Source: Gordius sp. MW1 (lineage: Eukaryota > Nematomorpha > Gordioida > Gordea > Gordiidae). From it: 64,000 bases of DNA. A program made the position numbers and the translations under genes. This document shows, piece after piece, positions 37,695-46,780 of this stretch (within the stretch, counting starts at the first letter, position 1; each line of letters begins with the position of its first letter). Location of the stretch: contig OZ038533.1 in assembly GCA_964036665.1 (NCBI GenBank), positions 201,001 to 265,000 on the forward strand. The letters are read 5' to 3'. The notes under the pieces are model-generated. The model was not told the origin of the DNA. It was given only the letters and a program-made list of their open reading frames with translations, and did no database searches.

Positions 37695-37986
37695 GGGGGG
37701 GGGGGGGGGGTTTCAAAATTTTCCGTATAATTTAAAAAAAAATTAACCCCCCCCCCTCCCTACGCTACTGGGTAAAACATACGTTCAATTTCACATAATT
37801 TTTAATTTTATGACAAAGCATTTATTCATTGTTTTTTTAGTTTCCGCCAATGAATCTTAGAATTTACAATAGATCATAATTTTGGCCATATTTGTCAAGC
37901 AAAGATTTAGTACTTACAACCATGGTTTCAGAGACACATCGGCAAATTTCAACAAAAAATATGTAATTCTCTTTATAATCAAAAAT

Positions 37987-37990
<4 letters not shown>
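37695..37990. repeat. L7, left part: unit linker up to the retrotransposon insertion
   Basis: The G-run is 16 nt (37695-37710) and the C-run 10 nt (37747-37756). The linker is interrupted after AAAAATTATT and resumes at 41070 with AATTATTAACTTT, which fits the uninterrupted sequence AAAAATTATTAACTTT of the other linkers. Confidence 0.9.
37984..37990. repeat. Target site duplication, left copy (AATTATT)
   Basis: AATTATT precedes the poly(T) tract and recurs at 41070-41076. Uninterrupted linkers have it once. Because the element's own 5' end also reads GAAT, up to 3 bp of the 7-bp duplication could be microhomology instead. Confidence 0.75.
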
Positions 37991-38030
<40 letters not shown>

Positions 38031-38044
38031 CAATTAATATATTT

Positions 38045-38050
38045 TTTATT
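38045..38050 (-). promoter_or_regulatory. Polyadenylation signal AATAAA of the inserted retrotransposon
   Basis: AATAAA on the minus strand ends about 17 nt before the poly(A) tail, a normal spacing for cleavage and polyadenylation. Confidence 0.6.
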
Positions 38051-38092
38051 ATGCAAGATTTACATTAAATGAAACTAAAAACAACATAAAAA

Positions 38093-40906
38093 TCATAGAG
38101 GTAAACATTCAAAAATTGCCATAGCGTTGTAATGGCAAATAATCATTCCGATTTTCTGTTTTATAAAAAAAGTTTCCCTTTTGTCAAGGGTATTGGCAGC
38201 TATGCGGCGTCCCAATTCCTTCAGGAGGGCTTGGGTTTTAGGACCTATTGTAGTGAGGGTAGTGGTCACTATGGGGGAGAAAAGGAGTGAGGAATTAAGT
38301 TCTGCGTATTTAGCGGATTTTAATCTTTCAGAATCAACAAGGGGGTCTTTGTTTTGGTTTGAGGGAGCAAAGGCATCCGGACAAGTGTAGTCCCAAGCTA
38401 GGCATAGCCCTTTTGCCCATGGGATGAGGGTCTGTCCATCAGGTCTCTTCTTGTCGCTAAGGCAAAGACCATTAGGCTCCAATTGGGAAGGAAAGCCCGC
38501 CTTTTTGAATGTCTTCTGTAGAAGAGCGTTAACGGATGTGTGCCGTAGAAATCTGGCCTTATTAAATTTGCAATGCAGGCCGTGGTGACCTTTTGTACCA
38601 ACGGATGAGCCACATAAGTTGCATTGATGAGAGGCAACTATATCGCATCCTAGGCGGAGCCCTGTTGCAATCCTGAACTCGTTGTTGGAGAGTTGAAGGT
38701 CATGAGTCCGACTTGGGATGGCCTCCAACCACTCGTGGCCGGACCTTGATGCGAAACTTCTTAAAGCTGGTAACTCCTCCAACGATGCGCCCGATATAAG
38801 AGTTTTAAGGGCATGGTCGTAGAGAGGAGTGTTCCAACTCTTTTGAGAGTTTATGGTAGGGAATGGAGTGTTAGGGTCGGACAAAGAACTCCACATGTCG
38901 AGGGCGATTTGGGTGAAAGGGTCTGGTTGATCGATTAGTATGTCGATGATTGGTTTGGCTGAAAGTCGACTCGAGATGAAGGCCGACAAAGCTACAAGAG
39001 AGGATGATCTCAGGCCCAAACCACCATATTTTGTGGGGAGACACGCTTGTTTCCATTGAGACCCAGTAAAAGAAAGGTTTGTGATTTCCTCGACAACGTC
39101 TTTGAGTTTTTGGTCGAATAAAGATAGAGCACTGGGATTTAAGAATGAGGTGGATGACCTGAAGATATGATTTATCTTAGGTAAAGAATAGCAGTTTTTA
39201 ATTAAAAAGAAAGCCTGGTGGGCTGGCAAGTAAGAAAGGAGGGGTTTGATTTCTACTAGTTTTTGGATTGTCTCTGTTAATAACTTGTTACAAGGGTGTG
39301 AGCAACCTATGGGAGATCCTAAGTGCGTTAGTTCGTTAGGGTGAATATGTTTGAAAGCGTCAAAGTATGGGTCTAGGCTTAAAGGGTCAGTATTGTTTTT
39401 GCAAACCTCGGTCTTGGTATGATTAAGATGGAGACCAATTTTTGAAGCTTCGACTTCAAGGTATGAAAGGGCTTCTTTGACGTCTTCTGCATTTCCTTTG
39501 ATGGTACCATCGTCTAGGTACCACAAGTTGAGTGATAGATTATATTTAGAGGCTAGGTCTTCGGTCAGGGATTTTATACCTAGGCAGAATAGTAGGGGGC
39601 CTAGCGGGTCTCCTTGTTGAATGCCGTCACTCGATGCAATTATTTTGGAATTAAAGTTGAGCATGGAAGTAGGAGCGTAGCATGCATTAAGGAAAATGGA
39701 GTACTCGGGAAGAAATTTGTAAGCCTCTGTTAAGAAGTGTGACCTGTAGATAGTATTAAAGGCGTTTTTGAAGTCGATCTTAGCTAGGATCGAATGGTCG
39801 GGATGGGCGAGGGCTATGCGGACAGCGTGAGAGGCGATTTCACAACCACACTTGATTCCGAAACCTAGTTGGATGGGAGCTAATTGATCTGCAATGTTGG
39901 TTTTTACTCGAGCAATAATTAGTTTGCAGCATAGGCGTCTAAAAATTGAACCCATGGCTATTGGACGAAGGCCACCATCTGGTTTGGTAAGTGATATTAG
40001 GGTGGCCCCAAAAAAATAGGGAGAGATCGCGTCAGGTACTAAGCCTTTAATAACCTGGTTAAGGAAGATTGCTAGGGTGGATGTGAAGTGGCCAGACCTG
40101 TCAATGTGAGGTCTTGTTAATTCTATTAAATGTGAAGCCCGGAAACCGTCTAAACCAGAACCTACTGAGGATTTTTTAAAAGAACCGATAGCCTCGAGAA
40201 TTTCATGCGATGTGAAGTCCTTGAAGGGGGAATTGATTGTAGAGGGAAATTGGGAGCAATTTCTTTCAGGGTGTTTAATTTGTAAATATTCGAAGGTTTC
40301 TTGAGTGTCTGGGGAAATTTTGCAGTCTGAATTGGCCAGGCGAAGAGCACCCTGGATGTCGAAAAGGTTGAGTTTAGCGGAAACCCGTTTGGCTCTTTGT
40401 TGAACTGATGTAATCTTATGGATGTGTGGCTCGTAAATAATAGGGGGTGATGAAACGTCCCATTTTGCTGAGTTTTGTTTAACCCAGTTCGAAAGGGTAC
40501 CTTTGTAATTTGATGGTGGTACTGAAAGGACACGGGAAGTAAATTGAAAAAGGTTGGCCCAATGGAGGGTGCTGCTTGGATCCTTAGAGAGGTTTGAGAT
40601 GGCATCAGTAAGGGCAATTAGAACTTGATGTCTGGCTCCTTTAGGGATGTTTTTTAAAATCCTGTTAACAGGGGAATGAGGGATGTCTGAATATGTATTG
40701 TTGGTGGTGGTTCCGACCTGGGAGTAGGTATTATGCGATAAATGGTTGTGAGTTGAGGTGAGTATAGCTGCTGGATGTTTTCCAGAGCCTGGGCACCTCT
40801 GTTTTAATGGACCGTGAACGTGAATCAAATTAGAGAGGGTAATTGAAGCTAACCTGTAGCAGACTGGACAGGTTCCGGTTTGGGTTGTGGAGTTTGTGTT
40901 GTTCAT
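38093..40906 (-). CDS. Non-LTR retrotransposon polyprotein: zinc finger, reverse transcriptase, CCHC, restriction-like endonuclease (937 aa)
   Basis: The single ORF would nick target DNA and reverse transcribe the element RNA there (target-primed reverse transcription). It starts at a true ATG (40906-40904) and ends at TGA (38093-38095). An N-terminal Cys/His finger (C13, C16, H29 or H31, C38) probably binds DNA. The RT domain has fingers motifs near 250-330 (GGLRPIAMGSIFRR at 311-324), motif A with D378 (KIDFKNAFN), motif B at 428-437 (GIQQGDPLGP), YLDD at 463-466, motif D around 491-500 and HLGSPIG at 528-534. A CCHC knuckle (C762, C765, H775, C779) precedes the endonuclease, with RPDG at 821-824 and WD at 838-839, then a conserved KQKIG block (916-920). 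No stop or frameshift is visible. RT1-RT11 are diverged relatives aligning from about residue 425 to the end. Confidence 0.92.
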   Translation of the reverse strand: MNNTNSTTQTGTCPVCYRLASITLSNLIHVHGPLKQRCPGSGKHPAAILTSTHNHLSHNTYSQVGTTTNNTYSDIPHSPVNRILKNIPKGARHQVLIALTDAISNLSKDPSSTLHWANLFQFTSRVLSVPPSNYKGTLSNWVKQNSAKWDVSSPPIIYEPHIHKITSVQQRAKRVSAKLNLFDIQGALRLANSDCKISPDTQETFEYLQIKHPERNCSQFPSTINSPFKDFTSHEILEAIGSFKKSSVGSGLDGFRASHLIELTRPHIDRSGHFTSTLAIFLNQVIKGLVPDAISPYFFGATLISLTKPDGGLRPIAMGSIFRRLCCKLIIARVKTNIADQLAPIQLGFGIKCGCEIASHAVRIALAHPDHSILAKIDFKNAFNTIYRSHFLTEAYKFLPEYSIFLNACYAPTSMLNFNSKIIASSDGIQQGDPLGPLLFCLGIKSLTEDLASKYNLSLNLWYLDDGTIKGNAEDVKEALSYLEVEASKIGLHLNHTKTEVCKNNTDPLSLDPYFDAFKHIHPNELTHLGSPIGCSHPCNKLLTETIQKLVEIKPLLSYLPAHQAFFLIKNCYSLPKINHIFRSSTSFLNPSALSLFDQKLKDVVEEITNLSFTGSQWKQACLPTKYGGLGLRSSSLVALSAFISSRLSAKPIIDILIDQPDPFTQIALDMWSSLSDPNTPFPTINSQKSWNTPLYDHALKTLISGASLEELPALRSFASRSGHEWLEAIPSRTHDLQLSNNEFRIATGLRLGCDIVASHQCNLCGSSVGTKGHHGLHCKFNKARFLRHTSVNALLQKTFKKAGFPSQLEPNGLCLSDKKRPDGQTLIPWAKGLCLAWDYTCPDAFAPSNQNKDPLVDSERLKSAKYAELNSSLLFSPIVTTTLTTIGPKTQALLKELGRRIAANTLDKRETFFIKQKIGMIICHYNAMAIFECLPL
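38251..38334 (-). repeat. 84-bp segment of the retrotransposon ORF duplicated at the element's 5' end (source copy)
   Basis: These 84 bp encode about residues 858-886 and appear identical, in the same orientation, to 40989-41072. The source lies in the coding region near the 3' end of the element. Confidence 0.9.
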
Positions 40907-40974
40907 GTAGAATAATTATGGGTATTTGCTGATTGTGACTGTAAACACAATTTACAAATTGTAGCGTATTTCAT
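40903..40974 (-). CDS. Short upstream ORF (23 aa) overlapping the main ORF start by ATGA
   Basis: The minus-strand leader has an ATG at 40974-40972 that opens a 23-codon frame with a CKLC pair. Its TGA overlaps the main ATG as ATGA. This could permit termination-reinitiation or simply reduce translation of the main ORF. It may be accidental, since the leader is short and shows no other coding signs. Confidence 0.35.
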   Translation of the reverse strand: MKYATICKLCLQSQSANTHNYST

Positions 40975-40988
40975 TCTAGAATATAGCA

Positions 40989-41072
40989 TAGTGAGGGTAG
41001 TGGTCACTATGGGGGAGAAAAGGAGTGAGGAATTAAGTTCTGCGTATTTAGCGGATTTTAATCTTTCAGAAT
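40989..41072 (-). repeat. 84-bp 3'-ORF copy at the 5' end of the inserted retrotransposon
   Basis: A direct repeat of 38251-38334 abuts the leader at one side (shared TAG at the junction) and the target duplication at the other. This suggests that the reverse transcriptase, having reached the RNA 5' end, continued on an internal site of a second element RNA before attachment to the upstream target end. Confidence 0.85.
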
Positions 41073-41076
41073 TATT
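41070..41076. repeat. Target site duplication, right copy (AATTATT)
   Basis: This matches 37984-37990 and continues into linker sequence AACTTTAAAA. Confidence 0.75.
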
Positions 41077-41699
41077 AACTTTAAAAAAAAATCTAAATTA
41101 AAACAAATAATAGATGGCGGTATAATGAACTTAAAAATAAATTAGATACGAAAAATATCTATATATAGCTATCTTCAACATATATATATAGTATATGTAT
41201 GTATGTATATGTATGTATATGTATGTATATGTATGTATGTGTATGTATGTGTATGTATTCTGTATGTACATGTATGTATGTGTATGTATGTGTATGTATG
41301 TGTATGTATGTATATGTATGTATGTATGTGGGCGCGGGCCCAATTTTTTATTCACGGAATCATTCCCATCTAAAACGAAATAAAGCGATAAATACGGTAA
41401 TCAACTCAATTTAGAGCACAACTACCCCAAAAAACATTCAAAAAATCAAATTTTGCGATTAATTTTGAAAGAATATTTCGGGAAAACTGACTTGTTCGTA
41501 GAGGGTTGTCCAGGTTTAATATTTGTACGGGAATATGAGAAACATCCGCATAACCATCGATCCCGTTCTTGACTTCCTTGTGCTAAGCACAAACATAATA
41601 ATAAAAATTTAAAACCATTAGAGAGTCGTAAATCAAAGAAATTGTATTATTTTAAATAGAGTATGATTAGACCATCAACTTAGTGTTGTAAAAACGGAT
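41077..41699. repeat. L7, right part: unit linker after the insertion
   Basis: The linker resumes with AACTTTAAAAAAAAATC and is otherwise collinear with the other linkers, including microsatellite, GC-rich box and palindrome. No gene is seen. Confidence 0.9.
41180..41329. repeat. TATG/TGTATG microsatellite of L7
   Basis: This is a 150-bp tract with the standard pattern. Confidence 0.95.
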
Positions 41700-44011
41700 C
41701 TGTCTAAATTTGTGGATATTCTATAAATTTCTGTCTAAATTTTTTAATATTTCTCTGTTTATCTATAAATTCCTGTTTAAATTTTTTGATTATTTTTAAA
41801 TTTTTGTCTAAATTTGTGGATATTCGATAAATTTCTGTCTAAATTTGTGGATATTCTATAAATTTCTGTCTAAATTTTTTAATATTTCTCTGTTTATCTA
41901 TAAATTCCTGTTTAAATTTTTTGATTATTTTTAAATTTTTGTCTAAATTTGTGGATATTGGATAAATTTCTGTCTAAATTTGTGGATATTCGATAAATTT
42001 TTGTCTAAATTTGTGGATATTGGATAAATTTCTGACTAAATTTTTATGATTTTTTATAAATTTCTGTCTAAATTTGTGGATATTCTATAAATTTCTGTCT
42101 AAATTTTTTAATATTTCTCTGTTTATCTATAAATTCCTGTCTAAATTTTTTGATTATTTTTAAATTTTTGTCTAAATTTGTGGATATTGGATAAGATTCT
42201 GTCTAAATTTGTGGATATTGGATAAATTTTTGTCTAAATTTTTTGATTATTTTTAAATTTTTGTCTAAATTTGTGGATATTCTATAAATTTCTGTCTAAA
42301 TTTTTTTATATTTCTCTGTTTATCTATAAATTCCTGTCTAAATTTTTTGATTATTTTCAAATTTTTGTCTAAATTTGTGGATATTGGATAAATTTCTGTC
42401 TAAATTTGTGGATATTCTATAAATTTCTGTCTAAATTTGTGGATATTCGATAAATTTCTGTCTACATTTGTGGATATTCGATAAATTTTTGTCTAAATTT
42501 TTTGATTATTTTTAAATTTTTGTCTAAATTTGTGGATATTCTATAAATTTCTGTCTAAATTTTTTTATATTTCTCTGTTTATCTATAAATTCCTGTCTAA
42601 ATTTTTTGATTATTTTGAAATTTTTGTCTAAATTTGTGGATATTCTATAAATTTCTGTCTAAATTTGTGGATATTCGATAAATTTTTGTCTAAATTTTTT
42701 GATTATTTTTAAGTTTTTGTCTAAATTTGTGGATATTCTATAAATTTCTGTCTAAATTTTTTGATTCTTTATAAATTTCTCTCAAAATTTGTGGATATTC
42801 GATAAATTTCTTTATTAAATTTTTTAATATTTATCTGTTTATCTATGAATTTCTGTCTAAATTTTTTGATTATTTTTAAATTTTTGTCTAAATTTGTGGA
42901 TGTTCGATAAATTTCTGTCTAAATTTGTGGATATTCGATAAATTTCTGTCTACATTTGTGGATATTCGATAAATTTCTGTCTAAATTTGTGGATATTCGA
43001 TAAATTTTTGTCTAAATTTTTTAATATTTCTCTGTTTATCTATAAATTCTCGTCTAAATTTTTTGATTATTTTTAAATTTTTGTCTAAATTTGTGGATAT
43101 TCTATAAATTTCTGTCTAAATTTTTTAATATTTCTCTGTTTATCTATAAATTCCTGTCTAAATTTTTTGATTATTTTTAAATTTTTGTCTAAATTTATGG
43201 ATATTGGATAAATTTCGTCTAAATTTGTATTCGATAAATTTTTGTCTAAATTTTTTGATTATTTTTAAATTTTTGTCTAAATTTGTGGATATTCTATAAA
43301 TTTCTGTCTAAATTTTTTGATTCTTTATAAATTTCTGTCTACATTTGTGGATATTCGATAAATTTCTGTCTAAATTTGTGGATATTCGATAAATTTTTGT
43401 CTAAATTTTTTGATTATTTTTAAATTTTTGTCTAAATTTGTGGATATTCTATAAATTTCTGTCTAAATTTTTTAATATTTCTCTGTTTATCTATAAATTC
43501 CTGTCTAAATTTTTTAATTATTTTTAAATTTTTGTCTAAATTTGTGGATATTCGATGAATTTCTGTCTAAATTTGTGGATATTCGATAAATTTCTGTCTA
43601 AATTTGTGGATATTCTATAAATTTCTGTCTAAATTTTTGGATTCTTTATAAATTTCTGTCTACATTTGTGGATATTCGATAAATTTCTGTCTAAATTTGT
43701 GGATATTCGATAAATTTTTGTCTAAATTTTTTGATTATTTTTAAATTTTTGTCTAAATTTGTGGATATTCTATAAATTTCTGTCTAAATTTTTTAATATT
43801 TCTCTGTTTATCTATAAATTCCTGTCTAAATTTTTTAATTATTTTTAAATTTTTGTCTAAATTTGTGGATATTCGATGAATTTCTGTCTAAATTTGTGGA
43901 TATTCGATAAATTTCTGTCTAAATTTGTGGATATTCTATAAATTTCTGTCTAAATTTTTGGATTCTTTATAAATTTCTCTCTAAATTTGTGGATATTCGA
44001 TAAATTTCTTT
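41700..44011 (+). repeat. A7: forward minisatellite arm with a 321-bp tandem duplication
   Basis: The arm is 2312 bp. Its right end is made of two nearly identical 321-bp blocks (43340-43660 and 43661-43981), each ending in the TTGGATTCTTTATAAATTTC monomer that normally occurs once beside the retrotransposon junction. The TGCGGATATTCG block found before most other copies is missing here. One monomer near 43226 is shortened (TTTGTATTCGATAAA). No gene is seen. Confidence 0.95.
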
Positions 44012-45597
44012 ACGGCAGAAGGTATTCAACAGGGTGACCCTCTAGGTCCACCTCTGTTTTGTCTTGGGATCAAAAATTTAACCGAATCTCTCTCAAACCA
44101 ATGTTCATTATCATTAAACGTCTGGTACCTGGACGACGACACCTTATGCGGCCCTGCGGAAGAAATTTCCAAGGCCATTCTTTTAATCCAACATTATGAA
44201 ACCTCCCTAAACTTGAGATTGAATATCTCTAAATGCGAGATATATCAGTGCCCGGATACCAACAAATTTCCCATTTTTAAGCCCTTTTTAAAAGTTGAAT
44301 TGATGAGTTTTACTCATCTAGGCTCTCCAATAGGTGGGCAAATCGTCTTAATAGAATTTTTACATAGCCACTTATCAACCCTTACCTAGAAGATGAATAT
44401 TCTTAATACCCTCCCCAAACACCACGCATATCATTAAAAACTATTTTAATATCTCAAAAATTTAACACTGCTTCCGGTCCTCATCAGCCTTTTTATTGCC
44501 CGAGATTTTAAAAAGTTACGATAGCTTTATGAAAAATGCTTTAGAAGCAATCCTTAATATCAAATTCAGCACCCTCGTGGCTCCAAGCCTCATTACCTAC
44601 AAAAGCTGGCGGCTTGGGCATACGCCCAGCTACCTCAATTTCGTTAGCTGCGTTTATCTCTTCGTATAAATCCGCCCAAGGTTTGATCGACCGTTTAATC
44701 ACAACAAATGAGGATCCGTCGTTTGTAGAAGCCCTAGACGTCTGGTCAGCCAACGTCAACCAAGGGACCCCCTTTCCCATAACCTCTATACAAAAGTATT
44801 GGGATGCTGGCCTCGTATCGCGCTCCGTTTATTACCTCTTATCGAGTTGCGGCGCCCGCCAGCACTTCAACCTTAAATCTTTGGTTTTTGACGGATCGGG
44901 TCACGAGTGGCTAGAAGCTTATCCTAGCTCACTTTCTGGATTGATGTTGGAGGACCCAGAGCTAGCATACTCCATCGCCCTTAGACTAGGAATTCCCCAT
45001 TCAAAGGAATATTCCTGCCGCAACTGCTCCCAGAGCATAGACATTTATGTAAGGCATCCCCTACACTGCCTTTACAATAAATTTAAATACATAAGGCACG
45101 AAAAGGTGAATAGCCTTATCCAAGCCGCTTTTAAAAAAGCCAACATTCCCTCCGTTTTAGAGCCGTCAGACCCTTCGTTGGAGGGAAGGAGGCGACCAGA
45201 CGGCTCTACCCTTATCCCTTGGCATAATGGTCTTCCCCTTAAATGGGATTTCACCTGCATAGACATTTTCGCCCCCTCTAACCAAAACTACAACGCTCTG
45301 ACCCTCGCCGAACACCGTAAAACGGTAAAATACCAGGCCCTCCTACCATCTAATATCTTTACCCCTATCGTTGCCTCGTGTTCTGGGACTTTTGGTCCGG
45401 CCGCCATTAAGCTTTTTAAAGAAATCAGCCGTCGCTGCCCGCCCTCTAAATATTCCACAAATTTTTTACTTAAACAAAAAATTGGTATTTTTATAGCTAA
45501 GTACAATTTTAAATCCCTGGCCGACAGTTGGCCACTTTTACAAGAAATTTATACAGAAATTTATCGAATATCCACAAATTTAGACAGAAATTTATAG
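44012..45597 (+). pseudogene. RT8: type A retrotransposon fragment with an extra nonsense change
   Basis: Besides the two type A deletions, TCG is changed to TAG at 44387-44389, so the RT half ends earlier than in the other type A copies. The endonuclease half is open to 45597; one Ala next to the CCHC histidine is Val (YVRHPLHC). RPDG and WD are intact. Confidence 0.85.
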
Positions 45598-45860
45598 AAT
45601 ATCCACAAATTTAGAGAGAAATTTATAAAGAATGAAAAAATTTAAACATAAATTTATAGAATATCCACAAATTTAGACAAAAATTTAAAAATAATCAAAA
45701 AATTTAGACAGAAATTTATCGAATATCCACAAATTTAGATAGAAATTTATCGAATATCCACAAATTTAGACAAAAATTTAAAAATAATAAAAAAATTTAG
45801 ACAGAAATTTATAGATAAACAGAGAAATATTAAAAAATTTAGACAGAAATAAATCGAAAA
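45544..45860 (-). repeat. R8: reverse-oriented minisatellite arm
   Basis: This is a 317-bp arm with a private ACAGAAATAAATCG change just before the G-run. Confidence 0.9.
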
Positions 45861-46780
45861 GGGGGGGGGGGGGGGGTTTCAAAATTTTCCGTATAATTTA
45901 AAAAAAAAATTAACCCCCCCCCCTCCCTACGCTACTGGGTAAAACATACGTTCAATTTCACATAATTTTTAATTCTATGACAAAGCATTTATTCATTGTT
46001 TTTTTAGTTTCCGCCAATGAATCTTAGAATTTACAATAGATCATAATTTTGGCCATATTTGTCAAGCAAAGATTTAGTACTTACAACCATGGTTTCAGAG
46101 ACACATCGGCAAATTTCAACAAAAAATATGTAATTCTCTTTATAATCAAAAATTATTAACTTTAAAAAAAAATCTAAATTAAAACAAATAATAGATGGCG
46201 GTATAATGAACTTAAAAATAAATTAGATACGAAAAATATCTATATATAGCTATCTTCAACATATATATATAGTATATGTATGTATGTATATGTATGTATA
46301 TGTATGTATATGTATGTATGTGTATGTATGTGTATGTATTCTGTATGTACATGTATGTATGTGTATGTATGTGTATGTATGTGTATGTATGTATATGTAT
46401 GTATGTATGTGGGCGCGGGCCCAATTTTTTATTCACGGAATCATTCCCATCTAAAACGAAATAAAGCGATAAATACGGTAATCAACTCAATTTAGAGCAC
46501 AACTACCCCAAAAAACATTCAAAAAATCAAATTTTGCGATTAATTTTGAAAGAATATTTCGGGAAAACTGACTTGTTCGTAGAGGGTTGTCCAGGTTTAA
46601 TATTTGTACGGGAATATGAGAAACATCCGCATAACCATCGATCCCGTTCTTGACTTCCTTGTGCTAAGCACAAACATAATAATAAAAATTTAAAACCATT
46701 AGAGAGTCGTAAATCAAAGAAATTGTATTATTTTAAATAGAGTATGATTAGACCATCAACTTAGTGTTGTAAAAACGGAT
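45861..46780. repeat. L8: unit linker
   Basis: The G-run is 16 nt (45861-45876) and the C-run 10 nt (45914-45923). It is otherwise standard. No gene is seen. Confidence 0.85.
46261..46410. repeat. TATG/TGTATG microsatellite of L8
   Basis: This is a 150-bp tract with the standard pattern. Confidence 0.95.

Larger units (their letters stand above)
37991..41069 (-). mobile_element. Full-length non-LTR retrotransposon with restriction-like endonuclease
   Basis: The element lies on the minus strand inside linker L7. From its 5' end it consists of an 84-nt piece copied from its own 3' coding region (40989-41072), an ~82-nt leader (40907-40988), one long ORF (38093-40906), a ~65-nt 3' UTR with AATAAA (plus-strand 38045-38050), and a 37-nt poly(A) tail (T-run 37991-38027). 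A 7-bp target duplication flanks it. Domain order places it among early-branching non-LTR elements with a PD-(D/E)XK endonuclease (R2/R4/NeSL/HERO-like); I cannot assign the clade by eye. The intact ORF and long tail suggest a recent insertion. Confidence 0.9.

Noticed and set aside
38181..38637. Small open frames overlapping the 937-aa retrotransposon ORF
   Set aside because: They lie in other frames of a clearly coding region with motif support and show no independent homology.
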